A stretch of DNA of 64,000 nucleotides from Cololabis saira (lineage: Eukaryota > Chordata > Actinopteri > Beloniformes > Belonidae), in contig NC_084589.1 in the NCBI RefSeq assembly GCF_033807715.1, forward strand, positions 55,630,066 to 55,694,065. Reading direction: 5' to 3'. A program made the position numbers and the translations under genes. Shown piece after piece: positions 42,986 to 52,861 of the stretch. The notes beneath the pieces are model-generated. The model ran no database searches, was not told the origin of the DNA, and saw only the letters and a list, made by a program, of their open reading frames with translations. Position 1 is the stretch's first letter; every line of letters starts with the position of its first letter.

Positions 42986-43577
42986 AAGGGTACTCATTTT
43001 GTATAAAAGCTATTTAAAGGGGTACTTATTCTGCTTAAAAGAAAGTTAAGAGGTATTTTGGGTTTAACTTAAAAGAATAAAAAGGTATTTGTCTTGAACA
43101 AAATAAGGTTTTGTTTACTGAATATAAAGGTATAGAAGAATATTTTGAAAGAAAAAGGAAAATAAATCTCATTTTCCATTTGTACAATTTTATTAATACC
43201 ATTTTGAGTCTTGTTTATATTTGATTTCACAAAGAAAGAATTACTTAATTTTATTTCCTAATTTTAAAAATAAATACCTGTAAAAGGATTATTACATTTA
43301 AAGTACAGTTGTGTGGTGTCCTTATTAAGTGTATTAAGGAAGGTTGGAAGTCAAAATTGTGGTAAAACTAGTTAAATGTTAGAGTTAAATGAAAGGGTAA
43401 TATTACATGTCACAGTTCAACAACAAACCCGTCCCATCGTACTGCACACACTCAAGATAAACTTTACATAGCTACATGGTACCTGGGTTACACTTACCAA
43501 AGTCACACATCATATTTTGACAGATTTTAGAGTGCAGTGTCTCACATAAAACTGGTTTAAGGAAAACATGTTTTTGT
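42986..43577. other. No feature recognised
   Basis: AT-rich DNA with degenerate AAAGG(G)TA(C/T)T repeats at about 43000-43140. No gene or transposon end supported. Confidence 0.4.
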
Positions 43578-44216
43578 TGTTTTGTCAGTTTAAACTGTAT
43601 GTCTGAGGTAGTAGAAATGTTGGTTAGTGGTGTTGAAGTAATCTGGTTAAAACTTTCTAAAAAAACAAAGCATTAGTTCTATTGTTATCATTACTCTGTA
43701 TATTGTATTTACTGGATAAATTACAATATGCAAGACTTAAAACAAAGATGCCTGGTCTTTGTAAGAACATTTTACACTAAATGTATATAATATTGTTTGA
43801 GTAATAAAATCATCCATTAAATTTTATTGAAGGAAAAATATTTGCATATTAAATCGCAATATTGGGAAAAAAAACGTAATTAGATTATTTTCCATCATTC
43901 AGCCACAAACACGCTAAATATTGATACACAAATAAATATTGATAGAATATTTTTCCAACCTGATCTCAGAAAAATCCGTGAAATGCCCACGACGTCTCAC
44001 CACTATTTTCCGTGGTACCAACACGGAAAGTGGTATAATTACGTGTGACCACCACGGATATTCTACCATGCAAAGTCAATGGGATCCGTGGTCGTGATAT
44101 ATACACGGATTATGACATTATTATTATTTATATATCATTCTTTGTTATAGAGGCTAAATTATGCGTTTTTGTCGCGCAAGGTACTGTTTTTTACTGTCAG
44201 TTTGTAAAAACATGTT
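43578..44216. repeat. Inverted duplicate of 25150-25792 (right member)
   Basis: About 640 bases matching the left member in reverse complement, including both the AT-rich flank and the palindrome-arm end (CTGATCTCAGAAAAATCCGT). The match breaks off at TTGTAAAAACATGTTTT, after which the sequence is unrelated. The two members bracket about 17.8 kb of mostly repetitive DNA. Confidence 0.8.
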
Positions 44217-45000
44217 TTCAGTAAGCACCACAAAACTCATACATACGCTGCACCTGATTATAGAGACACTGCGGATCTTTGATAAATGTGGATTCAAAAG
44301 AGAATAATTTCTTTACGAAGGTCTAGACGGCTAATATACCATTTGAGATAAATTAACAATTAAAATACACAGCTTGTAATATTCTAAGGTATACTCACAG
44401 TATTTCTTTCAGCCGTGGGTCCTGGTTGGGTGTGCAGCGGAGCTCCAGTCTGGCTGGCGTGCTGCTCGCAGAGGGGCTTTTATTTTCACAGGGGTGGAGT
44501 CGAGTGGGCAGGAATTACAAAATGATATAAGATATTCAAGCCAGAGGCCATTGCACAACAGAGTAAAGAGCATGAAGAGTTGATGTAGTCGAGTGCAGTT
44601 CAAGATTAAGATTCCCAGATTATTCAAATTTTTTGAGATAGGATATTTGAGTTTTCTTAAACTGTAAGCCATGATCAGCAATATTAAAATAATAAAAGGC
44701 TTGTAATATTTCAGTTGATTTGTAATGAATCCAGAATGGATGACATTTTTGTTTTTGTAATTGCATTACAGAACATCACAATATTTTAATTTTCTGAGAC
44801 AGTCCTGTATATTCCAATAATTTGTTGAGATGTTTAGTCTTAAGGACTTGTTCATAGTTTGATTATGCTGAGGGAAATGTAGACCATCAATTATTGTATT
44901 AGGTTATCAAATTAGATTGTATAGGATGGGTTTACTTCTGCAAATTAGCATGTTTTAATATATTTTGTTTTTGGTCTACTTTGTAAAGGCAAAACTGAAG
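44217..45000. other. No gene recognised
   Basis: Ordinary AT-rich sequence with a short GC-richer piece at 44405-44510. No supported feature. Confidence 0.4.
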
Positions 45001-45420
45001 GGACACCGACATGAACGGCTGAAGAGAAGACTGCCAGCTGAGGTCCAGTCGCAGAATGCTGTTGAAGAGGACCAAATGGCGCAGATTACGCGGGGATACA
45101 TTTATTCCTAAAAGGGCGCATATTTCCCGCGATAATCGCATATGTCCGCGCTGAATATGCAAATAATGCGGGGCTCGCTTGATTTCACAAGCCGAACATT
45201 TTCGCATAAAGTTTGGAAAAAGGGGGAAGTGTTGTGAGTGACATGTCGGGACGCCCGGTCGCGACGTGCGGGACCCGCCCGGGACCTCCGCACCCCTCGC
45301 AGAAACCGCCACCCCCCAAACAGCAGCTCTCACCCGCGGGGGTGAGAGGAAAAAGGAGTGCCGTCTCCGCCGAGCCCCCCACTTGCGCGGTGGGCGCGGC
45401 TGCCGGCGGAGGCGGACGCA

Positions 45421-45533
45421 CGCTCCCATCCACCCCACACATCCACGCTCCCATCCACCCCACACATCCACGCTCCCATCCACCCCACACATCCACGCTC
45501 CCATCCACCCCACACATCCACGCTCCCATCCAC
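45421..45533. repeat. 25-bp minisatellite next to the rRNA fragment
   Basis: Repeats of CGCTCCCATCCACCCCACAC plus ATCCA, about four and a half copies, within a GC-rich block (45240-45660). It gives open frames in several phases on both strands, none of them gene-like. Its place upstream of a 28S start raises the possibility of an ITS2-derived sequence. Confidence 0.9.
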
Positions 45534-45685
45534 GGCGGACGTGTGGGGTGACGGAGCTCCGGCTCGTCCTCTCGCTGCGCCGGCGCGCCCGGCAATCACC
45601 GAGCACTGAGCCGCGGGCTGGAGGGAGAGAGGCGGCCACCGCCCCTCTCCTCTCCACCCGCGCTCTCCTTTTTTTTGTCCGTCTA

Positions 45686-45809
45686 CGACCTCAGATCAGA
45701 CGAGACAGCCCGCTGAATTTAAGCATATTACTGAGCGGAGGAAAAGAAACTAAAAAGGATTCCCTCAGTAGCGGCGAGCGAAGAGGGAAGAGCTCAGCGC
45801 CGAATCCGC
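45686..45809 (+). rRNA. 28S rRNA 5'-end fragment (pseudogene)
   Basis: Starts CGACCTCAGATCAGACG, the beginning of eukaryotic large-subunit rRNA, and continues with CCCGCTGAATTTAAGCATAT, GCGGAGGAAAAGAAACTAA, GGATTCCCTCAGTAGCGGCG and CAGCGCCGAATCC. It stops after about 124 bases and gives way to AT-rich GCATATTTCGCATA repeats. Some positions differ from the usual conserved sequence (for example ACGAGACAGCCCG). It is a dispersed fragment, not part of an rDNA array: no 5.8S or longer 28S follows. Confidence 0.85.
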
Positions 45810-45928
45810 AACTTCCTGCATATTTCGCATATATCGCAACTTTCCGCATATTCCACGACTTCCCGCATATTCCGCAATTTCACCGCATAAAAGCACATAA
45901 AAAACCTGCACATTTAATCGCATAATCA
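45810..45928. repeat. GCATATT-rich low-complexity repeat
   Basis: Degenerate units around CGCATATTCC(A/G)C and GCAACTT. Similar CGCATA motifs occur on the other side of the rRNA block at about 45110-45220, so the rRNA fragment may sit inside a larger repeat. Confidence 0.5.
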
Positions 45929-46189
45929 ATGATTTTAGCCCGTTTTTCTGGAGGGTCTAGCTTATGGACAGATGTATGCACACACAACACTACGCTCATA
46001 CCCCCCAAATTCAAATTTAGCACTTCACACATTCCCACCGACTCATCGGCCGACAATAGAACACGGAATGCTGTACCACTTAGCACCATCAACCCAACAG
46101 ATTTAACACACCTGGTGAAGGAATGCAGCAGTTTTCATATACCCGGTCTCTTCTTGAGGGAGATTAGTGAATCTTACCTCACCCAATGA
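45929..46189 (+). pseudogene. Possible terminal exon or 3' end of a retrocopy, unidentified
   Basis: An 86-residue open frame. Its last 40 residues (beginning AVPLSTINPTDLTHLVKECS and ending ISESYLTQ) have the composition of a genuine folded C-terminus rather than of a repeat, and an AATAAA lies at about 46577 after a 3'UTR-like stretch. A weak acceptor-like GGGTCTAG precedes it near 45959. I do not recognise the family, and the upstream part is not coding. It could be a terminal exon or a processed fragment. Confidence 0.25.
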
Positions 46190-46658
46190 TGACCTCCGTT
46201 TGGGAGTCATGGCCGTTCCTGCACTGTTCATTTGAGATGTGAAATGGCAAGCTGCAATACTTCAAATGTTGACAGTAGAAATGGGTGCACTAGTATTCGG
46301 GGTTTTATGTGTGAAATGTTTACTTTGGCAGCTCCAAGAGTTTGTAACACTGAGGTCAGTTCAAGCCTCTCGAAGTCTTTGTTTACTTGAACAGTATTTT
46401 TGCAGCATTTTTGTTGAACAGCTGCACAACTGCGTTATTCTTGAAGCCTCTTGAAAAGTTTAAATGGATGATGCTTATATTTAATCATCAAAATGGGTAT
46501 TATAGAGGCAGCTTATTTGCACTATGTTTGTCTGACAATTGTTTTTGTGACTCTTTACAGTGTCAGATCTGTTCAGAAATAAAAAGTCTGAAAACTAATT
46601 CAGGTGTGTGTCTGTGTGATTAATCGACATAAGAGTACAACAATGAACAATGGCATTC
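46190..46658. other. 3'UTR-like sequence without recognised genes
   Basis: AT-rich sequence with an AATAAA at about 46577. The only argument for transcription is its position after the frame ending at 46189. Its last eight bases form the hAT target site that follows. Confidence 0.3.
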
Positions 46659-46666
46659 AACTAAAC

Positions 46667-47400
46667 CAGGGGTCGGCAACCCAAAATGTTGAAAGAGCCT
46701 TAATGGACCAAAAACACAAAAACAAATATGTCTGGAGCCACAAAAAATGAAAAGTCTTGTATCATCTTAGAATGAAGGAACACATGCTGCATGTTTCTAT
46801 ATTAGTTAGAACTGGGTGCTCGGCTGCAAATGTAGCTGTTAATGTAGCTGCTAATGTAGCTGCAAATGTAGCATGTTAATGTCTTTCCACATGACTCTTT
46901 TTGTTACGCAAATCTATGGAAGAGTGTCAGGGCCAGACAGGAGAAAAATAAAAATAATATTTTAGCGGAGGAAGATTTTTTTTTAATTATTCACTTCGAG
47001 AAAAAAAACAAAATGTCGTGAAAAAAGTCAAAATGTTGAGGAAAAAGGCAAAGTTTCGACTTTATTCTTGAAATTGTATTTCAACATTAATCTCGACATT
47101 TTGACTTTTTTCTCTTCCCCTCTGAAATATTTTTTCTCCTGCATGGCCCTAATACTCTTCCGTACAAATCTTCGTTAACAGAAATGTTGAAATCTAATAT
47201 TTATTTGACACATTTTTACAGCATTGGAAAACATTCAGAATGTTTTGTGTCATGTTTGTCCTACAGAAACCATGTTAAAACCAAAAATATATTTCCCTAC
47301 CCCATCGATTTCCATTTTCAAACATTTTTGAAAAAGCTCCAGGAGCCACTAGGACGGCGTTAAAGAGACGCATGCGGCTCCAGCGGGTTGACGACCCCTG
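46667..47400. mobile_element. hAT element, 734 bp, with perfect 8-bp target duplication
   Basis: The ends are CAGGGGTCGGCAACCC at 46667 and GGGTTGACGACCCCTG at 47400. AACTAAAC flanks both sides (46659-46666 and 47401-47408). The interior is non-coding and contains a local foldback of TTTCGAC/GTCGAAA type around 47000-47100. Confidence 0.92.
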
Positions 47401-47408
47401 AACTAAAC

Positions 47409-47590
47409 CAAACCAAACATTTAGACTTGGCTGTCTCTATTCAAGTGACTTATTGTAAACAACTTTAAATGTAAAAAAAAAGCCAAAAAATGTAAACTTA
47501 AAATGCTTTCATTGCTGGTGGTGCACACAGACATTTGAACATTTTTGTTAACACAATTGCACTAACATTAATGTTTTATTAGAAATAGCT
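47409..47590. other. Spacer, possibly the 3' side of the Harbinger relic
   Basis: No clear feature. It may contain the second terminus of the Harbinger element but no matching inverted repeat was found. Confidence 0.3.
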
Positions 47591-47844
47591 TTAAGCAACA
47601 ACACTGGCTCTCTCTCTCAAACACAGTGGAGAAAAGTGTCTTTTATGGATCCAGGAATTGTGAGGATTCTCCTGAGCCTCTTCCCTTCTGCTGTCCAGCT
47701 GTCTCTGACAGCGACTTCTGAATCCGGTTGGTTGTCCCTGTCGTACTGAATTAACAGTAACACTGTTGTCGTCTATCCTGTCCTCTGAAGCTTCACAATA
47801 ATTATGCAGCACGAAGCAAGCATAAATAACAAAGGGAAGGTCAT

Positions 47845-48574
47845 CAGGGGCGTCAATTGGGTATGAAGGTACGGCGCCACACCTCGGCTTCAAGGGTTAA
47901 ATGTAAATGTTTGTTTTTTAAATACATTTATGGAGTTATTCTGTCTATTTGTATTGATTATTCTATTATTTAATACATATAAAATAACTACAAATGCAAA
48001 TCAGAACAATAGGATCGATTTCACTAGTTATTTTACACTGCAAAAACTCAAAATCTTAACAAGAATATTTGTCTTATTTCTAGTTAAAATGTCTACTTTT
48101 TTGGTCAAAAAAATCTCATTACATTTAAGAAGAGACTCAAAAACTTAAAAAACAAGCTTCACATGTTTCAAGTAGGTTTTCACTTAAAATAAGTAGAACT
48201 TTGTTTTTGCTTGTAATGAGAAGATAAATCTTGTTCCACTGGCAGATTTTTCTACTTATTTCAAGTGAAAATTTACTTGAAACAGGTGAAAATGGTCAAA
48301 TAAGTTATTTTTCTGGCGATGATTCTTGTTTTAAGTGTAATGAGACTAAAAATGACTAAAAATGAGACATTTTAACTAGAAATAAGACAAATATTCCTGG
48401 TAAGATTTTGAGTTTTTGCAGTGAGCGAAACTGCATTTGAAAAAGTTCCAGTTTTCTTGACCACACAGATCAGCTACATAGCAGACTTCTGCTGGACGTG
48501 TTGATTGATACTCTAGTTCAGTTCTGTGACTCGTAACCTTGCCGTACCTTAGTAAGACTGAATTGACGCCACTG
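47845..48574. mobile_element. hAT element, 730 bp, inside the Harbinger transposase
   Basis: The ends are CAGGGGCGTCAATT at 47845 and AATTGACGCCACTG at 48574. AAGGTCAT flanks both sides (47837-47844 and 48575-48582), a perfect 8-bp duplication. Removing the element and one octamer joins the host reading frame at NDL-PFV, so the insertion can be dated after the Harbinger arrived. A palindromic MITE is nested at 48036-48423. Confidence 0.92.
48036..48423. mobile_element. Palindromic MITE (CACTGCAAAAACT family)
   Basis: CACTGCAAAAACTCAAAATC at 48036 is matched by its complement ending at 48423, and the arms continue inward through the ATTTGTCTTATTTCTAGTT and CTTGTTCCACTGGCAGATTT blocks, giving an almost full-length foldback. 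A related copy lies in the hAT element at 57354-58111. No clear target duplication. Confidence 0.8.
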
Positions 48575-49769
48575 AAGGTCATTCAGATTAATGTCCATCG
48601 CCCTTCTCAGGACTCCAAAGCTTTTAGTCTCCCAAATGCACACTCAGTCACCATTCGTGCTCGGCACAAATGTAGTCCAAAGTACTGTTCCTGGGCAGTG
48701 TGTCCCCCATTTGCATATTCTTTCATGAGATATGGGAGCAGTGGGTATGCAGGATCGCCGGGTAGATAAACTGGTATGGCCTCTTCGTCATCAACAAGGT
48801 CTCTTGGACAGGGGGGGATTTCTCCATTTTTCAGGCAGGTGTTGAGTGAGGAGTTGGCAAAAACACGGGCGTCGTGCACATTCCCTGGCCATTTCACTAC
48901 CACGTCCATAAAAGAATATTTGTAATCCGAGGTGGCTTGGATATTCAAAGTAAACCTCCCTTTTCTGTTCAGGTAGTCAGTGGAATTATCTGATGGTTGC
49001 TTGATCTCCACATGAGTCCCATCCACAGCACCCTGGCACTGAGGGAGACCGTGTTCAAATCCTGCACAAGCTGCTGGACAGCAGATTCTGTTGTGGGCAG
49101 TTTCATGTATTTAGGACCCAAGTGCACAGTTTTACACACCTGTCTGACAATTATTGAAACGACAGATCTAGATAGACCAAATGCGTTTGCCGTCTTGCTT
49201 GTCTCCCCTCGTCAGCTAAATAGTAGAGGGTGCAGATACTTTTTTCATTACCCTGACCGGGCGCTGCATGACAGTTGTCTGCCCTTCTATGTGGGGGCGC
49301 AGTAACTCCGACAGGGACAGTAGCGATGACCGTGACATCCTGAAGTTCTCACGCCATTCCTCCGGGACAACAACTTTGTTTTCAGAGTTTTCCCACCAGC
49401 GAGCGGTTCGCCCTGGTCGGATCCACAAACGACGCCGACGCCGTCGGCAGGCAACCCTTTGCCTTGGTTGGAGATGAAGTTGATGTAATATCGTTGAAAT
49501 AGTTGCAGACCTCCGAGCAGTCCTTCTCCTCTGCTCGTTGACATCATACAGCAGTTGTGAATGCAAATGCAAACAGGCAAAAAGTGCAAAAGCGTAAAAA
49601 CCAGCACTTCTTTAACAGCTTCCATCGTCGCGGTGGCCAAACAAATTGTAAACACAGGTCGCACTCATGACGCTGCTGGTGACGTTTCTGTCGCATAATG
49701 TGACGTAAATCTCCCTTTTCCTCCGTTTTCCTCCGTTTTCCTCTGTTCAGACGCAAACGTGAAAACGGA

Positions 49770-49907
49770 GTTTTTGAAAATCTCCACTTTGGCCGGCGTT
49801 TTCAGAAATGATCGTTTTTTTGGGGCTTTGACCTCCGTTTTCGTGTAAACGAACGGCCAAAACGCATGAAAATGCCTCCGTTTTTGCTCCGTGTAAACGG
49901 GGCCTTA
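49770..49907. mobile_element. Foldback terminus of the Harbinger relic
   Basis: Inverted GGAGGCATTTTCATGCG / CGTTTTGGCC-type units ending in GTGTAAACGGGGCCTTA, the GGCCCCGTTTACAC end seen in Harbinger elements. The matching terminus on the other side was not identified. Confidence 0.5.
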
Positions 49908-50030
49908 GAATAGAAAAGAAAAGAGCTTTAATGTAAACCTTGCAGTGACAATAAAAAGCATAAATAGTAAAAAAAAGAAAACCCATGAAGATAAAAACAA
50001 TGGGCAAACAATAACCACAGAACTACACAT

Positions 50031-50350
50031 AGGGCCTGATTTACTAAAGGTTTGCGTGTGTAAAAACGTGTGCAAACTTGGCAGCACCCGCAAACCTGAG
50101 TGCCAGCTGATCTACTAACGGCGTGCAAAGACGACTGCGTCTCTGAAATCCGCAGAATAGCGCACGCTATTCATTTAGTACTTTTGCCCTGATGAATAAT
50201 CAATATGGGGTGTAACCGCCAGAGAGCGCTAAATACTGGGAGGAGAAAATGCAAATAGGGTAATTTACCACACGCAATGAGATTTACCAAGCCTGAAAGT
50301 AATTGCGCGTATTGTGATTGCGTCTGTATTTAATACGTTCGAAAGGAAGG
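50031..50350. mobile_element. Harbinger-like fragment (GGGCCTGATTTACTAA end)
   Basis: Starts GGGCCTGATTTACTAAAGGT and carries GCGTGTGTAAAAACGTGTGC. This resembles the terminus of non-autonomous Harbinger elements. The second end was not found. Confidence 0.4.
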
Positions 50351-50737
50351 TGCTAATCTGCTGCTGCTGTTATTGTGGCAAGGAGGCGACATCCAAAATC
50401 AAAGAATACGCAGAAAGAGAGTCTTTATTCTGCTGCATGCTATTTTAAAATTGGTTGCACAAGTTTTATTAAAGGCCACTTTTTCTTTAGTTCTTCGCCT
50501 TATATCTTGCCACCTTCTCTTAATGTGCCCCCCTCCACTCGCCCACAAGCAGGCCAAGCCTTTGTGCCAAAACTTTGTATTTTATTGATTATTTATCTTA
50601 TTGAACGTGAAATCATCTTTCGTAAATTACATTTAATTAAAACCCATGCTTATTAATCACAAAACACAGGTTAAACATCATGACCAAATCCGCTCCGACC
50701 CGCTGTGTCAGGATCAGCGCAGAGACTGCAGCTTCGC
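50351..50737. other. No gene recognised
   Basis: Ordinary sequence with several short overlapping frames without motifs. Confidence 0.4.
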
Positions 50738-50863
50738 CTGAATTATGGTTCTGCGTTAAATCGACGGCGTAGCCGACGGCGTATATGGTCGCGGTGTGGT
50801 GTGCGTCGCCGCGTAGCCTACGCCGTCGGTTCTGCGTTAGTGTAACGCAGAACCATAAATCAG
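50738..50863. mobile_element. Palindromic MITE, copy 2
   Basis: 126 bp. CTGAATTATGGTTCTGCGTT and its near-perfect complement AACGCAGAACCATAAATCAG form the ends, with a CGACGGCGTAG / CTACGCCGTCG core. This is the cleanest of three copies in the window and defines the family. It lacks the GTAGGT expansion of copy 1. Confidence 0.85.
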
Positions 50864-51570
50864 CCTTTAGTGTGCGCTCTGTGCGCTGTTCTGAACACTT
50901 CTCTTCTGTCGGCCATATGATGGTCCCGTCTGTCACACATTTACTGTCAGTGTTTGCTATATAATATATAATATTTGCAATATACTGTGGACATCTGAAT
51001 AAAAACTTAACTCATAAATAGATGAATCAAAGCGCTCTCCAGCTCTGTGTCTGATTGTCTTTTTCTCCTCAGATCATGCCGAGCACCGCCGGGTCACGCA
51101 AACCCGACCAATTCAATATTAAAATCAAATTCAGTCCTGTGGCCCGTTTTTCTATTTCGTATTTTTGATCTGTGCCTAAAATTGAAATATGAAAAACCAG
51201 ACGTTTTTCCGTTTTTTGTGTTATAATAAAAAACTAATAACAACATAACCAGTCACTTTTTCATGTTGGTTTTTGATTGGCAATTGAAAATGGAAAGAAC
51301 GAATGATACACGGATTCATCCAGACTCTCCACGACATCCACTGCCAATCCAGGAAGCAGGAACACACGGAGACACACGTCAAGCACTGGAAATCTGCAAC
51401 AAAAAAAACCACAAACAAAGCACGAAACCGGCACGGAGCCATCCAAAACACGAACAGCAATCGACCTAAATCTTGAGATCTGATCGCAGTCTGAGCTAAG
51501 CTATCGCTACCGCTACCTAAACCCAAAAACTAGAGAGCCAGCATGCAGGTGAACAAGCCAGTGTGTATGT
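50864..51570. other. Repeat-like sequence, unidentified
   Basis: No open frame with a recognisable domain. The stretch at 51280-51560 leading into the (TG)n tract may be part of a composite repeat with the GC-rich block that follows. Confidence 0.3.
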
Positions 51571-51603
51571 CTATGTGTGTGTGTGTGTATGTATATGATC
51601 ATG

Positions 51604-51667
<64 letters not shown>

Positions 51668-51683
51668 CATGTGACTAAATGAC

Positions 51684-51768
<85 letters not shown>

Positions 51769-51782
51769 GTGTGTGTGTGTGT
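51571..51782. repeat. (TG)n microsatellite
   Basis: Two long TG runs separated by ATGCATGTGACTAAATGACTA. The Cys-Val and Thr-His frames on either strand are artefacts. Confidence 0.97.
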
Positions 51783-51819
51783 AATAAACCAAACAAAGCT
51801 CCACCTGAAGTGTATCTAT

Positions 51820-52340
51820 AGTGGGGGAGGGGGGGGAGCAACCCCGCCACCCGTGAGACCAGAGGCCGACAAGGAAGAGCCCGGAACCCAGGCCACCGGC
51901 AACCCCACAGAGGGGAGAAGTAGGAGGGAGGCAACCCACCGCCTGCGAGGGCCCCCCCCCCCCACCCGGCGGCGGCCGAGGGGGCCCGCGGGCGGGGCCC
52001 CCACGGCGCGGAAAGAAGCAGCCAGGGACCCCGCTGCGGCGGACCGCGACCCAGGCAATCCCCGGCCACCCGATCCGGGCCGGACACGCGGCCAGGAGGC
52101 CCTCACCCTTCAGGCCAACGACCCCCACCCGGCAGGGGGCCAGCCTGCCCGGAGAGACAGAGCCGCCCCGGCCGCCGACGCGGGCAGGCGCACCCGTCCC
52201 CCACGAAAGTGGCCCTCCAAGACCAGAGGGGCGCCCCGCCGTAGAGGCAGCGGGGGGGGACCGGAGACGGGCCCGGAGAGAGGGAACCCCCCAACAAGGC
52301 GACACCCGCGCAGGCCCGACAACGGAGGGCGCCAGAAATT
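51820..52340. other. GC-rich block, possibly the inner part of an L2-type composite repeat
   Basis: About 520 bases of very GC-rich, CpG-containing DNA (for example GGCGGCGGCCGAGGGGGCCC) between the (TG)n tract and an L2-type tail. Open frames exist on both strands but look compositional: no domain, no start context. The placement suggests a CpG-rich internal region of a repeat rather than a promoter island; no gene starts nearby. Confidence 0.4.
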
Positions 52341-52490
52341 TGCTTTTTCAGCTACAAAAATTGTAAACACAAGCCTAAAGGCTATGAATGTCTCAGGACA
52401 GTAGAGTATATCTATCTATCTATCTCTCTATATATATATATATATAAACCTCACAGCTGTGTGAATAGCTAAACTTTGGTTCTCTGTTTG

Positions 52491-52646
52491 GCTTAAGGTT
52501 TTTCTCCCACTAGGGGAGTTTTTACCTGCCATTGTTTATGTAATAACTGCTCGGGGGTCATGTTCTGGGTATGGGTCTCTGTAAAGCGTCTAGAGACAAC
52601 TCTGTTGTATTAGACGCTATATAAATAAAATTGAATTGAATTGAAT
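52491..52646 (+). mobile_element. L2/Maui-type LINE 3' tail
   Basis: Same tail as at 23401: TTCTCCCACTAGGGGAG, GCGTCTAGAGACAACTCTG and GACGCTATATAAATAAAATT, ending in ATTGA repeats. Confidence 0.85.
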
Positions 52647-52861
52647 CTATAGCATGCATGGACTTTTCTGCATCAGGTCCACACGATTCATGTGTAGAAA
52701 ATAAATGTTTACACTGGAAATGTTTTTTCCTCAGTGTGGGTATGTTTTTGCCTCTTTAGGTCAGATGACTGAATGAATGAAAAGGTTTACAGTGGAAAGG
52801 TTTTTCTTTTTCAGGTCAGATGACTCGTGACTGCATTAAACTCTAGTCACAATGTGTACAG

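Larger units (their letters stand above)
47591..49572 (-). pseudogene. PIF/Harbinger transposase (HARBI1-like), frameshifted and split
   Basis: On the minus strand: an N-terminal part (49572-49240) with RPGRTARWWENSENKVVVPE and MSRSSLLSLSELLRPHIEGQ, then a DDE nuclease part (49026-48607) with [58 protein letters not shown] and ECAFGRLKA, and a C-terminal part (47893-47591) with LPFVIYACFVLHNYCE. These motifs, in this order, are those of HARBI1-type nucleases. Frames are broken near 49230 and 48610, and a hAT element splits the gene between NDL and PFV. Inactive. A probable outer end (GTGTAAACGGGGCCTTA) lies at 49907. Confidence 0.9.

Noticed and set aside
45213..45925. Long frames on both strands across the GC-rich rRNA-adjacent block
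   Set aside because: They are driven by the 25-bp minisatellite and GC composition and run through the 28S rRNA fragment.
51840..52404. CpG island promoter with an associated gene
   Set aside because: No transcript start or coding frame with a recognisable domain follows, and the block lies between a microsatellite and a LINE tail, as part of a repeat would.
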